The notes: generated by a model from the sequence alone, not told the origin. Shown: positions 16,216 to 25,067, counted from the first letter of the stretch. The stretch: 64,000 nucleotides of DNA from Jeongeupia sp. HS-3 (GCF_015140455.1 NZ_AP024094.1:1364001-1428000), one strand, 5' to 3'. Translations and numbers: made by a program.

Positions 16216-16989
16216 TTACTGAACCTTGGCCTTGGACACGAGGTCCTCGACATACTTCTGCACCTTCTGGCCTTGCATTTCACGTTGCAGTTCCGGCTTC
16301 ACCTGATCAAAGGTCGGGCCCTTGGCATCACGGCTGCCTTCCAGCTTGATGATGTGGTAACCGAACTGAGTCTTCACCGGGGTCTGGGTGATCTGACCCT
16401 TGGCCAGCTTGGTCATCGCGCCCGAGAACTCCGGTACGAAGTTGTTCGGGTTGGCCCAACCCAGCTCACCGCCCTTCTCTGCGCTGCCCTTGTCGAGCGA
16501 GTTCTTCTTCGCCAGATCGGCAAAGTTCGCGCCCTTCTTCAGCTGAGCGATGATCGCATTGGCTTGCGCTTCATCCTTCACCAGAATGTGGCGAGCCTGA
16601 TATTCCTTGCCGCTGAAGTTCGACTTGATCTTGTCGTACTCTTTCTTCAGTTCGGCATCGGAAACCGGGTTGGCCTTGACGTAATCGCGGACCAGCGCGC
16701 TGACCAGTACCTGCTGACGCATCATGTCCAGCTGAGCTTGTACTTCGGCATTCTTGTCGTAGCCTTTCTTTTGCGCTTCCTGATACAGCGCTTCATTGCG
16801 AACCAGATCTTCCTTGATCTTGGCGCGCAATTCCGGCGAATCCTTCTGGCCGCGTTCGGTCACTTGCTTGACGAAGATATCCATGCGGCTGTCGGGAATG
16901 GCCACGCCATTGACGGTGGCAACATTGCCGGCAAATGCAACACTCACGGCCAGGCCGAGCGACAGTGCAATCAGTTTGGGTTGGCGCAT
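16216..16989 (-). CDS. Periplasmic parvulin-type peptidyl-prolyl isomerase
   Basis: 257 residues. A signal peptide (MRQPKLIALSLGLAVSVAFA) precedes a SurA-like N-terminal chaperone region (residues 25-130). A parvulin domain then starts at EYQARHILVKDEAQA and runs through FADLAKKNSLDKGSAEKGGELGW and QTPVKTQFGYHIIKLE. It should assist folding of exported proteins. Two in-frame ATGs compete: 16989 has AAAGGA at a normal 8-bp distance, while 16998 directly abuts that site, so I use 16989. It is the last gene of the yciB-yciI-bolA run on this strand. Confidence 0.9.
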   Translation of the reverse strand: MRQPKLIALSLGLAVSVAFAGNVATVNGVAIPDSRMDIFVKQVTERGQKDSPELRAKIKEDLVRNEALYQEAQKKGYDKNAEVQAQLDMMRQQVLVSALVRDYVKANPVSDAELKKEYDKIKSNFSGKEYQARHILVKDEAQANAIIAQLKKGANFADLAKKNSLDKGSAEKGGELGWANPNNFVPEFSGAMTKLAKGQITQTPVKTQFGYHIIKLEGSRDAKGPTFDQVKPELQREMQGQKVQKYVEDLVSKAKVQ

Positions 16990-17054
16990 CGAAAACATCC
17001 TTTGTGATGGTTCGTGATGATGATGAGTTGGTGGTAGTTCGCTACTGCTTTTAT

Positions 17055-17324
17055 TCAAAGCTCATCCGGCGTCAGCGCTTTCAGGCTGAGCGCGTGGATA
17101 CGATGCGGCATCAGTTCGCCCAGCAGCGCGTACACCTTGCGGTGGCGCGCCAGCGAATTGAGCCCGGCAAACGCGTCGGCGACGATCAGCACATCAAAGT
17201 GCCCACCGCCCGATGCGGCGCCCGCATGCCCGGCATGCGCGGCGCTGTCGTCATGGATATCCAGCGCCTCGGGCGCCAGCGCAGCCAGGCGGCTGCGGAT
17301 TTCTTCAACGAGGGAGTCTGCCAT
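17055..17324 (-). CDS. bolA: BolA family protein
   Basis: 89 residues. The family core is intact: an N-terminal helix, a His-rich loop (HDDSAAHAGHAGAASGGGHF), FDVLIVADAF, and the C-terminal helix with RHRKVYALLGELM. BolA proteins work with monothiol glutaredoxins in Fe-S handling. It lies between yciI and the parvulin gene, a neighbourhood common in betaproteobacteria. Confidence 0.9.
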   Translation of the reverse strand: MADSLVEEIRSRLAALAPEALDIHDDSAAHAGHAGAASGGGHFDVLIVADAFAGLNSLARHRKVYALLGELMPHRIHALSLKALTPDEL

Positions 17325-17332
17325 TTGATCTA

Positions 17333-17635
17333 TCAGGGTAACACGTGCTTGAAAGGCTTGACGACGACCGAGACATACACGCCAGCGACGCGATACGGGT
17401 CGGCATCGGCCCAGTTTTGCGCCGATTCGAGCGATTCGAATTCGGCCACGATCAGGCTGCCAGAGAAGCCTGCCGGCCCCGGATCGACTGCGTCGATCGC
17501 CGGAAACGGCCCGGCCAGCACCAGACGCCCTTCGTTCTTCAATGCGTCCAAGCGCGCCAGATGGGCCGGGCGAGCGGAAAGCCGATCGGCAAGGCTATCG
17601 GCCTTGTCGGTCGCCATGATTGCGTAAAGTGCCAT
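17333..17635 (-). CDS. yciI: YciI-like protein
   Basis: A 100-residue ferredoxin-like fold protein with the YciI family signature: [33 protein letters not shown] and the C-terminal [17 protein letters not shown]. The histidine and aspartate typical of the putative active site (His25 region, Asp-Pro near residue 79) are present. The biochemical role is unknown. It starts 2 bp after the yciB stop, so the genes are coupled. Confidence 0.88.
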   Translation of the reverse strand: MALYAIMATDKADSLADRLSARPAHLARLDALKNEGRLVLAGPFPAIDAVDPGPAGFSGSLIVAEFESLESAQNWADADPYRVAGVYVSVVVKPFKHVLP

Positions 17636-17637
17636 GA

Positions 17638-18189
17638 TTATTCCTTGCCTTGCGGCGAGGCATTGTCCAGATAGCGACTCAACACCACCCCCTGCCCCAG
17701 CACAAACAGCAGCGTCAGACCCAAAGTGCCAAAGAGCTTGAACTTGACCCAGATATCTTCGCTGAACTGGAAAGCCACAAACAGATTAAGCGCCCCCATG
17801 ACAACAAAGAACATCGCCCACGCCAGATTGACCTTGCTCCAGACGGACGCAGGCATTTCCAGCTGCTGCCCCATGAGCTTTTGCATCAGGTTCTGCCCGC
17901 GCAGCCATTTGGCGCCAAGCAGCACCACGGCAAACACCCAGTACAGCGCGGTCGGCTTCCAGAAGATGAAGGTTTTGTCGTGCAGGAGCAACGTTGCGCC
18001 ACCGAGCACAGCGATCAGGCCGAAGCTCAACCACAGGGTTGGTTCGACCTTGCGCCAGCGCAGCCAGGAAAAGACGACCTGCGCACCCGTCGTCACGATC
18101 GCAACCGCCGTAGCGATAAAGAGATCATTCGTAATCGAATAGGTGCCGAAGAACAGCACGATCGGGAAGAGATCGAAGAGAAACTTCAT
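17638..18189 (-). CDS. yciB: Inner-membrane protein YciB (septation protein A family)
   Basis: A 183-residue integral membrane protein with about five hydrophobic segments. It starts with the family N-terminus [14 protein letters not shown] and contains [15 protein letters not shown] and [17 protein letters not shown]. YciB/IspA proteins affect envelope synthesis and septation. The ATG at 18189 gives the standard start; a 19-residue extension has no family support. It is the first gene of yciB-yciI-bolA-parvulin. Confidence 0.92.
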   Translation of the reverse strand: MKFLFDLFPIVLFFGTYSITNDLFIATAVAIVTTGAQVVFSWLRWRKVEPTLWLSFGLIAVLGGATLLLHDKTFIFWKPTALYWVFAVVLLGAKWLRGQNLMQKLMGQQLEMPASVWSKVNLAWAMFFVVMGALNLFVAFQFSEDIWVKFKLFGTLGLTLLFVLGQGVVLSRYLDNASPQGKE

Positions 18190-18290
18190 TGGCATGCCAT
18201 GGCTGCAGAATGCGGCATTATGCAGCGGCAGCCGCCGCAAAAACAAGCCAAAAGCTACCCCGTAGAGCGGGGAACTTGCTACCGTTCGGC

Positions 18291-18319
18291 AAAAAAAAGC
18301 GCCGCGGGAAGGCGGCGCT
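18291..18319 (-). terminator. Intrinsic terminator, minus strand, with no assigned gene upstream
   Basis: On the minus strand: AGCGCCGCC-TTCCC-GCGGCGCT followed by eight T. It comes after the ffs terminator and before yciB, and no recognised gene feeds it. It may end a small transcript from 18320-18436. Confidence 0.75.
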
Positions 18320-18436
18320 CAAATACCACTGGAGATACACGAAGCATCAGCTTGCGAAACCCATAGTGCGCCGCGAACCGGATGCCCGCCTTGATCGTGA
18401 TCAACATCGCCAGGGGATGCCGGACAATGACCGACG

Positions 18437-18468
18437 AAAAAAAACCGGCTTGCGTCTGCAAACCGGCT
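18437..18468 (-). terminator. Intrinsic terminator of the SRP RNA gene
   Basis: On the minus strand: GCCGGTTTGC-AGAC-GCAAGCCGGT (with two G-U pairs), then eight T. It begins 13 bp downstream of the 4.5S RNA 3' end. Confidence 0.8.
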
Positions 18469-18480
18469 TTTCAAATTCGG

Positions 18481-18580
18481 GGTGGCGAGCCCGACCCCCG
18501 GCACTGGCATCAAAAGCTGTGGCTGCTTCCTTCCGGACCTGACCAAGTTCACCTTCTAGCCATGCGGGGAGACCCGCCAT
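18481..18580 (-). ncRNA. ffs: Signal recognition particle 4.5S RNA
   Basis: The minus strand carries the universal SRP domain IV core GGTCAGGTCCGGAAGGAAGC (read from 18544 down to 18525), including the GGAA tetraloop and the symmetric and asymmetric loops that bind Ffh. Flanking arms (GGCGGGTC at the 5' end, GGGCTCGCC at the 3' end) close a single long hairpin of about 100 nt, the normal bacterial small SRP RNA size. Ends are estimated to within a few bases from the outer stem. A TATAGT box lies just upstream. Confidence 0.95.
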
Positions 18581-18590
18581 AGAAGCGAAG

Positions 18591-18596
18591 ACTATA
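18591..18596 (-). promoter_or_regulatory. ffs: -10 box of the ffs promoter
   Basis: TATAGT on the minus strand, ending 10 bp before the mapped 5' end of the SRP RNA. It overlaps the ansA stop codon, so the ffs promoter lies inside the 3' end of ansA. No good -35 hexamer is visible. Confidence 0.6.
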
Positions 18597-19614
18597 CCAC
18601 AACCGCTCCGCCCGGGGAATCGCCTTCACCATGCTCGCCGGCCCAGTCGGCCAGAAACGCCACTTGCCGCGTCGCCAGATCCTGCGAACGAGCAGTCACG
18701 GCATAGAGCTTGGCCAGGGCCGCCTCCGGCGTCATCCCCGCACCGTCGAGCAGTACAGCGCCGGATAGATGACTGGCAGCATACAGCCCGGGCCGGGCAC
18801 TGCCGCGCGGGCAGATACTGAGATTGACCACCGGAATTCGCGCCGCCAGTGCGGCGAGCACTTCAAGTAGCGCAGCTTGGTCGGGCAGATTGCCGCTACC
18901 AAAACTCTGCAGCAACAGTGCATCCGGCTCCGCGTACCGCAATGCCTCGGCCAGCCATGCAGCGGTAAAACCCGGTGCCAGTTGCACATGCAGAACGCGC
19001 GCGGAGACATCCAGCGGGATGAACGCCATTTCCGCCATCGCACACGCAGGCTTGCGTAGACGCGCCGTATCCAACTGCCAACTGCCATCGACAAACACGC
19101 CAAGCGATGCCTCGTTGGGTGCGCCAAAGGCATCGTCGTGATCGCAATCGAGCTTGCGTACCCGGCAGCCGCGCCACACCTGCCCGGCCATGACCACGCC
19201 CACCTCAACAAATGCGCTTGCCCGATCAGCCAGCGCCAGCGCGGCGGCGACATTCCCCGGCGCGTCGCTTCCCTGCTCGAACCATGGCCGCATTGCGCCG
19301 GTCAAAATGACCGGCTTCCCCAGCCCGCGCAGCAACAAAGCCAACGCCGAGGCGGTCCACGCCAGCGTATCGGTGCCGTGCAGTACCACAAAGCCTGCAT
19401 ACCGATCACTGCGCGCAACAATATCGCCGGCAATCCGGTTCCAGTGCAGCGGGCCCATCGCACTGGAATCAAGCAGCGGCTGATATTCGAGTAATTCCGC
19501 ATCGGGTGCCAGTTGCCGCAAACGCGCGGTGAGCGCCCCGGCAACCGGCGCCAGGCCGTCATTTCCGGGCTGCATACCGATGGTTCCGCCCGCGTAAATA
19601 ACCAAGATAGACAT
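18592..19614 (-). CDS. ansA: L-asparaginase, type I-like
   Basis: A 340-residue asparaginase that hydrolyses asparagine to aspartate and ammonia. The two catalytic threonine motifs are present: YAGGTIG (Thr11) and LHGTDTLAW. It has no signal peptide, so it is probably cytoplasmic. The order GAMRPW, SFGSGNLP and NLSICPRGSARPGLYA fits the type I (AnsA) branch. The stop codon overlaps the -10 box of the downstream SRP RNA gene. Confidence 0.9.
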   Translation of the reverse strand: MSILVIYAGGTIGMQPGNDGLAPVAGALTARLRQLAPDAELLEYQPLLDSSAMGPLHWNRIAGDIVARSDRYAGFVVLHGTDTLAWTASALALLLRGLGKPVILTGAMRPWFEQGSDAPGNVAAALALADRASAFVEVGVVMAGQVWRGCRVRKLDCDHDDAFGAPNEASLGVFVDGSWQLDTARLRKPACAMAEMAFIPLDVSARVLHVQLAPGFTAAWLAEALRYAEPDALLLQSFGSGNLPDQAALLEVLAALAARIPVVNLSICPRGSARPGLYAASHLSGAVLLDGAGMTPEAALAKLYAVTARSQDLATRQVAFLADWAGEHGEGDSPGGAVVV

Positions 19615-19678
19615 GTTGACCTCGTCCCGGAGTGGGTGCTGTGGTTAAAATTGCGTTTTGCCTGCTACCTGATCACCC

Positions 19679-20125
19679 ATGACCATTGTCGATAACCGCA
19701 AGGCGTTTCACGATTACTTCATTGAAGAGCGCTATGAAGCCGGGCTCGTGCTCGAAGGCTGGGAGGTCAAATCGATCCGGGCTGGTCGCGTTCAGCTGAA
19801 AGAATCCTACGTCAGCTATATCAAGGGCGACTTCTGGCTGCTGGGCGCGCATATATCGCCGCTCTCGACCGCCTCGACCCATGTGCTCCCCGACCCCACC
19901 CGCATTCGCAAACTGCTGCTCAAGGCCAGCGAAATCGAAAAGCTGTCGATCAAGGTCGAGCGCGCCGGCTATACCGTCGCCGCGCTGAACATGCACTACA
20001 CCCGTGGTCGCATCAAGCTGGAGATCGGTCTGGCCAAGGGCAAGCAGCAGCACGACAAGCGCCAGACCGAGAAAGAGCGCGAATGGCTGCGCGAGAAACA
20101 ACGCATTTTGCGTGATCGCGGCTAA
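19679..20125 (+). CDS. smpB: SsrA-binding protein SmpB
   Basis: 148 residues, full-length SmpB, which delivers tmRNA to stalled ribosomes. It has [39 protein letters not shown] and the C-terminal basic tail with [19 protein letters not shown]. It is monocistronic, in a divergent pair with ansA. Confidence 0.97.
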   Translation: MTIVDNRKAFHDYFIEERYEAGLVLEGWEVKSIRAGRVQLKESYVSYIKGDFWLLGAHISPLSTASTHVLPDPTRIRKLLLKASEIEKLSIKVERAGYTVAALNMHYTRGRIKLEIGLAKGKQQHDKRQTEKEREWLREKQRILRDRG

Positions 20126-20149
20126 GAAGCCGGCTTTACCGCGAATCGA

Positions 20150-20172
20150 AACGGCCCACAATGTGGGCCGTT
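20150..20172. terminator. Hairpin between smpB and plsY
   Basis: AACGGCCCACA/ATGTGGGCCGTT, an almost loopless perfect inverted repeat with only a short T-tract (TTCT). It is a probable terminator for the convergent smpB and plsY genes. Confidence 0.55.
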
Positions 20173-20183
20173 CTACCTGCAGG

Positions 20184-20789
20184 CTATTCGCGCTTGCTGC
20201 CGATGCGGCTTTCCTTGCCCGACAACAAGCCGCGGATGTTCTCGTGATGCCGCGCAATCAGCAACACGGCGATCAAGCTCACCGCATACCAGTACACCGG
20301 CTGTGGCAGCCACAACCACGTCAGCACCGGGGCAATCAGCGCGGCGAGCAGTGCCGCCAGCGACGAAATCTTGAAGCCCTTGGCGACAACGAGCCACGCC
20401 AGCGCCACCACAAGGCCAACGCGCCAATCCAGCGCCAGCAAAATACCCGCCGCCGTCGCCACACCCTTGCCGCCCTGAAAGCGGAAGAACACCGGCCACA
20501 TATGCCCCAGCGCCACGGCCACCGCCGCCAGCGCAATCGCCGTATCGCCAAGGCCGAAGCGCGACGCCACTCCTTGCGCCAGCCAGACCGCCAACCAGCC
20601 CTTGAAGGCATCACCGGCCAGCGTCAGCGCTGCGGCCTTTTTATTACCACTGCGCAGCACATTGGTCGCGCCCGGATTGCCCGAACCATAGCTGCGCGGA
20701 TCGTCCAGCCCCATCAGGCGGGAAACGATCACGGCGAACGACAGGGAACCGATCAGATAGGCAGCAAGGGCAAGCATTAGCGAGGACAT
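20184..20789 (-). CDS. plsY: Glycerol-3-phosphate acyltransferase PlsY
   Basis: A 201-residue inner-membrane enzyme that transfers acyl groups from acyl-phosphate to glycerol-3-phosphate, the first step of phospholipid synthesis. The three cytoplasmic motifs are visible: DDPRSYGSGNPGATNVLRSG, FRFQGGKGVATAAG and ARHHENIRGLLSG. It has five membrane segments. The ATG at 20789 gives the usual start. It is divergent from folB, as in many proteobacteria. Confidence 0.95.
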   Translation of the reverse strand: MSSLMLALAAYLIGSLSFAVIVSRLMGLDDPRSYGSGNPGATNVLRSGNKKAAALTLAGDAFKGWLAVWLAQGVASRFGLGDTAIALAAVAVALGHMWPVFFRFQGGKGVATAAGILLALDWRVGLVVALAWLVVAKGFKISSLAALLAALIAPVLTWLWLPQPVYWYAVSLIAVLLIARHHENIRGLLSGKESRIGSKRE

Positions 20790-20877
20790 GGGCAAATCCA
20801 CTACAATCGCGGGCTTGGCATTGTAAGTCATTGCGCAGCGAGCGCATCAAATGCCGCATCAGTTATGTGACAGAGCT

Positions 20878-21234
20878 ATGGACACCATCTATTTGCAAGG
20901 CGTTCGCGCCAAAACCCTGATCGGCTGGTACGACTGGGAACGAGTTGCCCCGCAAGACGTCGAGCTTGATCTCGATATCGGCCTGCCATCAGCGCGGGCC
21001 AGCGTATCCGACGATCTGATCGATACCATCGACTATGATCTCGTTGTGAAAACACTGCGCAGCGAACTCGAGAATCAGCATTTTCTGCTACTCGAAGCCC
21101 TGGCCGAGTTTATTGCGCAGCTGTTGCTGGATCGCTTCAGTGCACCCTGGGTGCGGATCTCGGTGACCAAGCCGGGCATCCTGCAGGACGTTGCCCGGGT
21201 TGGCGTAACGATCGAACGCGGCCAGCGCAACTGA
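20878..21234 (+). CDS. folB: Dihydroneopterin aldolase
   Basis: A 118-residue folate-pathway enzyme that cleaves dihydroneopterin to 6-hydroxymethyl-dihydropterin and glycolaldehyde. Family features: GVRAKTLIGWYDWER at the N-terminus, conserved IDYDLVV, LLEALAEFIAQ (catalytic Glu) and the C-terminal VTKPGIL with the conserved Lys. The start is at 20878; the 88 bp between it and plsY must hold both promoters. Confidence 0.93.
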   Translation: MDTIYLQGVRAKTLIGWYDWERVAPQDVELDLDIGLPSARASVSDDLIDTIDYDLVVKTLRSELENQHFLLLEALAEFIAQLLLDRFSAPWVRISVTKPGILQDVARVGVTIERGQRN

Positions 21235-21353
21235 AGCACGACAGCATTTTTTGCGTAAACCAGCACCAAGGGATTGAACTTGTCCTGGGCCACCCCCACT
21301 AAGAGTGGCAATAGTCACAAACCTTAGACATATACCAAAGGGAATACCGGTTC

Positions 21354-22259
21354 ATGACAACACGGCCGATGCGCCAGCACCTGATGCTGGGCTTGCTTAC
21401 GATTTCACTTTTCGCCAGCCCGCTTGCCGAAGCAAAACGGCTCGGCGGCGGCCGCTCCAGCGGCCTACAGCGCCAAAGCGCCCCGCAGCGCCCGGCGCCA
21501 GCGCCACAACAGCAAGCCGTACCGGCACAAACACCAGCTCAGCAACCGGCACGCAGTGGTGTCGGCACCGCGCTGGCCGGCGCAGCTGCCGGTGCAGTCG
21601 GCGGCTATATGCTGGGCAAGGCCATGAACGGCAACAACGCCTCGGGCGCATCCGAATCCCAAGGCGACGGCATTCCTTGGGGCTGGATTCTGCTACTTGG
21701 CGGGCTCACCATCGGCGGTGTGATGTACATGCGCCGTCGCGCCCAGCGGACGTCCCCGGTCGGCTACGGCCATGTGCCGGCAGCAGCAGGTGGCGCAAAC
21801 TGGCAAAGCCAGCCGAAATCACAAACGGATCGCGTTTTCCGCATGGGCGACGGCATGAACGGCGCCACCGCGCCGGCGCAAGCAATCACCCGCCTGCCGG
21901 ACGGCACCGAAAGCGCCGCATTTCTGCGCCAAGCCCGCGCCAGCTTCCTGCATATGCAGGCATTGAACAGCCCCGAGCAACTTGAAGAACTGCGCAATTA
22001 CCTGACGCCGCAAATGTTCACCTCCTTGCAGGCAGAAATCGGCGGCAATCAGGATCTCGCCGAGTTCTCGGAACTGCAGGTGGAACTACTGGACGCCGGC
22101 GAAGACAATGGCCAGCTCGTTGCCAGCGCCCGTTTTTACGGCAAGGTCAGCGAATCGCTGGGTGCCCCAGCCGTACCGTTCGCCGAAGTCTGGCACTTCG
22201 TCAAACTGAAGCCGAACGATCCGCGCTGGGTACTGGCCGGTATTCAACAAGCCAACTGA
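21354..22259 (+). CDS. Tim44-like domain secreted/membrane protein
   Basis: 301 residues. A signal peptide ends around SPLAEAKR. Then follow a Pro/Gln/Ala-rich linker (residues 40-70), a Gly/Ala segment GVGTALAGAAAGAVGGYMLG and a membrane segment IPWGWILLLGGLTIGGVMY. The C-terminal NTF2-like Tim44 domain starts near residue 180 (FLRQARASFLHMQALNSPEQ) and ends with WHFVKLKPNDPRWVLAGIQQ. Bacterial relatives are common in betaproteobacteria; function is unknown. Confidence 0.85.
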   Translation: MTTRPMRQHLMLGLLTISLFASPLAEAKRLGGGRSSGLQRQSAPQRPAPAPQQQAVPAQTPAQQPARSGVGTALAGAAAGAVGGYMLGKAMNGNNASGASESQGDGIPWGWILLLGGLTIGGVMYMRRRAQRTSPVGYGHVPAAAGGANWQSQPKSQTDRVFRMGDGMNGATAPAQAITRLPDGTESAAFLRQARASFLHMQALNSPEQLEELRNYLTPQMFTSLQAEIGGNQDLAEFSELQVELLDAGEDNGQLVASARFYGKVSESLGAPAVPFAEVWHFVKLKPNDPRWVLAGIQQAN

Positions 22260-22339
22260 CCCGACCAGGACGAGGCGTGATTGGCATATGTCAACGCGAA
22301 GCTGAATGATTTGGCTTACAATTAAAACCAATCAATCAG

Positions 22340-22702
22340 ATGTCTGTTGACATGCCCATCTCGCCTCGTCTCGCTCTGCTTTCCTTGTTGCTGGTATTGC
22401 CGCTTACGGCCTGTGACCAAGTCACGGGCCTCTTGAACAAACAGCAGGAAAACGGCAAGGCGATCGGTGCCGCCTGCAGACACAGCGGGCGCGCCTTGGA
22501 AGATTGTTACCTTCGTAATGCAAGGGTACCCAAGGCCGATATCTATGCGGGCTGGAAAGAAATGAATGAATACATGCTCGCCAAGAAAATGGATATCGTC
22601 CCAGCCCTCGCCGATTCGGCCGACCAACCGTCAGCCGGGCACGCGAGCGGCGTCGCGTCTGCGCCACACAATGGCGCCAACGTATCGAACACCCACAATT
22701 AA
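22340..22702 (+). CDS. Small lipoprotein, unknown function
   Basis: 120 residues. Signal with lipobox PLTAC, lipidated Cys about residue 25. The mature part has two more Cys (ACRHSGRALEDCYLR), and residues ALEDCYLRNARVPKADIYAGWKEMNEYM look like a short folded domain. The C-terminus is low-complexity. A second in-frame ATG at 22352 is an alternative start; neither has a clear ribosome site. I do not recognise the family. Confidence 0.65.
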   Translation: MSVDMPISPRLALLSLLLVLPLTACDQVTGLLNKQQENGKAIGAACRHSGRALEDCYLRNARVPKADIYAGWKEMNEYMLAKKMDIVPALADSADQPSAGHASGVASAPHNGANVSNTHN

Positions 22703-22743
22703 AAAGCCAACCCAACATGAATAGGGCTTAAGGACATCTCCAT

Positions 22744-23409
22744 ATGGAACACTCGCTGAAAACCTTCCTGACTCAGCTGCCGATCTTCGAACAATTTTCG
22801 GACAGCGATCTCGATATCGTCTTCAACGCCGCAGTTAAAAGGCAGCTTCCCAAGGGCACCTTCCTGTTCCGCGAAGGCGATCCGGGCGAAGCGATGTATG
22901 TACTGGTTGAAGGGCGCACCCGCTCGTTCACCAGCGACAATCAAGGCAAAGAGTTCGTCTTTACCATCGGCGAACCGGGCGACGTATTCGGTGAGATTTC
23001 CATGCTCGACGAAGAACCGCGCTCTTGGTCGACCCAGACCGAGGAAGACTCGACCTTCCTGATGTTCACCAAGCAGGACTTCCGCACCGCGATCGATACC
23101 TACCCGCAGTTGAAGGACAAGCTGATCCTCAACCTTGCGCGCATGATTCGCGAATTGTCGACGACAATGAAAAACCTCGCCCTGCTCGACGTTTACGGTC
23201 GGGTTCGTGCGCTGTTTGAAACCATGATTGTCGAAATTGACGGCGTGACGATGATTTCCGAGCCGCTGACCCAGCAAGCCATCGCCGACCGCGTTGGCTC
23301 GTCGCGGGAAATGATTGCCCGCATCCTGAAAGAACTGGTTTTCGGCGGCTATGTCCGACTGGAAAACAAGCGCATCATCATCCTGCAAAAGCTGCCTGAG
23401 CGTTTCTAA
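22744..23409 (+). CDS. Crp/Fnr-family transcriptional regulator
   Basis: A 221-residue regulator. The N-terminal cyclic-nucleotide-binding fold (residues 15-125) contains LFREGDPGEAMYVLVEG and a phosphate-binding-cassette-like GEISMLDEEPRSW. A dimerisation helix follows, then a C-terminal winged helix (LTQQAIADRVGSSREMIARI). There is no N-terminal cysteine cluster, so it is not an Fe-S sensing FNR. It may bind cAMP or another nucleotide; the ligand cannot be decided from sequence. It is monocistronic, with a terminator. Confidence 0.88.
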   Translation: MEHSLKTFLTQLPIFEQFSDSDLDIVFNAAVKRQLPKGTFLFREGDPGEAMYVLVEGRTRSFTSDNQGKEFVFTIGEPGDVFGEISMLDEEPRSWSTQTEEDSTFLMFTKQDFRTAIDTYPQLKDKLILNLARMIRELSTTMKNLALLDVYGRVRALFETMIVEIDGVTMISEPLTQQAIADRVGSSREMIARILKELVFGGYVRLENKRIIILQKLPERF

Positions 23410-23428
23410 GCCAGCAGCACAGCAGCGC

Positions 23429-23456
23429 AAAAGCCGGCCCAGCGCCGGCTTTTTCA
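23429..23456. terminator. Intrinsic terminator after the Crp-family gene
   Basis: AAAAGCCGGC-CCAGC-GCCGGCTTTTT, 20 bp downstream of the stop codon. Confidence 0.85.
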
Positions 23457-23504
23457 TGCTTCGCCTCGTGCCACGCCACACGGGGAAGTGCTCGGCATCG
23501 CGGG

Positions 23505-23510
23505 TATAAT
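23505..23510 (+). promoter_or_regulatory. -10 box upstream of tsaC
   Basis: A consensus TATAAT hexamer 29 bp before the tsaC start codon. The -35 region is poor (GGGGAA). Confidence 0.5.
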
Positions 23511-23538
23511 TGCGTTTTTTAAGAACCAGTGCCTCGCC

Positions 23539-24504
23539 ATGAATGATCTGGATCACGCCATCGCGCTATTACGCCAAGGCGAGCTGGTCGCCATTCCGAC
23601 CGAAACCGTTTACGGCCTGGCCGCCGATGCAGCCAATCCGGAAGCGGTTGCCAAGATATTCGCCCTGAAGGGCCGCCCGAGCGATCACCCGCTGATCGTG
23701 CACATCGCCGGCACCGCACAGCTCGACGACTGGGCCATCGACATCCCCGCCGACGCACGCCGACTCGCCGAGGCTTTCTGGCCGGGGCCCCTCACGCTGA
23801 TTCTCAAGCGCCAACCCCACGTTTCCGACTCTGTTACCGGCGGCCAGGGCACGGTCGGCCTGCGCGCGCCGGCGCACCCGCTCGCGCACGCCCTGCTGCA
23901 GCAATTCGGTGGCGGTCTGGCCGCCCCATCGGCCAACCGCTTCGGCCACGTCAGCCCGACCACCGCACAACACGTGCGCGACGAATTCGGCGCCGAATGC
24001 CCGCTGGTGCTCGACGGCGGCGCCAGCCCGGTCGGCGTTGAATCGACCATCGTCAGTCTGGTCGACGAGACCCCGAAGCTGCTGCGTCCCGGTGGTATCG
24101 CCCGCGAAGCCATCGAAGCAGTGCTCGGCCGCACGCTTGAACACCATCAGAGCAACAAAACCGCCAAAATTCGCGCGTCCGGCCTGCTGGATTCACACTA
24201 CGCACCGCGCACGCCGCTGGTGCTCGGCACTTTGCCTGCATTGCTCGACGATGCCACTCGCCGCATGGCAGCCGGTGAACGCGTCCTAATCCTGCACCGA
24301 ACCCCGATCGACGCCCTGCCCGCAGGCGCCCACCACCAGCAACTGGCCGCCGACGCAGCGCATTTTGCCCGCGAGCTCTACGCACTTTTACGCCGCCACG
24401 ACCACCAGCACGACGTGCTGCTGATGGAGGCTCCACCACAGACACCCGAGTGGCTTGCCGTCAACGATCGGCTCAAGCGCGCCGCCACTGCCCGCCTCGA
24501 GTAG
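23539..24504 (+). CDS. L-threonylcarbamoyladenylate synthase, Sua5 type
   Basis: A 321-residue enzyme that makes the threonylcarbamoyl-AMP used for t6A modification of ANN-decoding tRNAs. The catalytic YrdC domain (residues 1-205) has IPTETVYGLAADA, KIFALKGRPSDHPLIVHI and SANRFGHVSPTTA. The C-terminal Sua5 extension (210-321) includes ASGLLDSHYAPRTP. It is therefore the long Sua5 form rather than the short TsaC. The ATG at 23539 lies 29 bp after a TATAAT box. Confidence 0.92.
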   Translation: MNDLDHAIALLRQGELVAIPTETVYGLAADAANPEAVAKIFALKGRPSDHPLIVHIAGTAQLDDWAIDIPADARRLAEAFWPGPLTLILKRQPHVSDSVTGGQGTVGLRAPAHPLAHALLQQFGGGLAAPSANRFGHVSPTTAQHVRDEFGAECPLVLDGGASPVGVESTIVSLVDETPKLLRPGGIAREAIEAVLGRTLEHHQSNKTAKIRASGLLDSHYAPRTPLVLGTLPALLDDATRRMAAGERVLILHRTPIDALPAGAHHQQLAADAAHFARELYALLRRHDHQHDVLLMEAPPQTPEWLAVNDRLKRAATARLE

Positions 24505-24559
24505 CGACCGACTGTCGGCAGTTCGGCGACGCCGGCCGGTAGCTTACAAGTAATCATTG

Positions 24560-24575
24560 CCCTGTATTGACAGGG
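24560..24575 (+). terminator. Small hairpin after the Sua5 gene
   Basis: CCCTGT-ATTG-ACAGGG, followed by a weak T-rich stretch (TCTTTATC). It may weakly end the Sua5 transcript. The sequence TTGACA within it (24568-24573) could instead serve as a -35 box for the pilin operon. Confidence 0.35.
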
Positions 24576-24620
24576 GTCTTTATCATGTCCTATCCCCCGA
24601 AGAGGGGATGGGAGGAAGAC

Positions 24621-25067
24621 ATGACAAAAAGTGCTCGGGGATTCACCCTGATCGAGCTGATGATCACTGTGGCGATTATCGGCATCCTGGCAGCCATTGC
24701 TTTGCCCAATTATCAGGAATACGTGCGCAAGAGCCGGCGTAGCGACGCGACCGTCAGCTTCGCCAGAATCCAGCAGGCACAAGAAAAATGGCGTGCCAAC
24801 AACAGCAACTACACCAACAACTTCGGCACGGGTGGACTCAATCTTGCCAGTGGAGCCACTGCCACGTCGTTAACCAGCGAGAGCGGCTATTACACCCTTG
24901 CCATCGGCAGTAATGCGGCAAGCGGCTACACGGTAACAGCCACCGCACAAAACGCGCAGAGTTCGGATCGCGCCAACTGCAAGACCCTGCGCTTGGTGGT
25001 CAGTAATGGCAACAGCTCGGTTTACGATAGTAGCAGTGGCACCAGTCAGACTTGTGTAAGCAAGTAA
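24621..25067 (+). CDS. Type IV pilin-like protein (PilE family)
   Basis: 148 residues. The type III prepilin leader MTKSARG is cut before [20 protein letters not shown], the N-methylated hydrophobic helix with Glu5. Then follow the conserved [16 protein letters not shown] and a short globular domain ending in a two-cysteine loop (NCKTLRLV to TCVSK), the usual pilin D-region. GGGAGGAAG precedes the ATG. It is the first of five pilin or pseudopilin genes that continue to 28264. It could be a minor pilin such as PilE of the fimT-pilVWX cluster rather than the major pilin. Confidence 0.9.
   Translation: MTKSARGFTLIELMITVAIIGILAAIALPNYQEYVRKSRRSDATVSFARIQQAQEKWRANNSNYTNNFGTGGLNLASGATATSLTSESGYYTLAIGSNAASGYTVTATAQNAQSSDRANCKTLRLVVSNGNSSVYDSSSGTSQTCVSK

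Noticed and set aside
22744-23409. Assignment of the Crp-family gene as FNR
   Set aside because: The N-terminal cysteine cluster needed for the oxygen-sensing Fe-S centre is absent.
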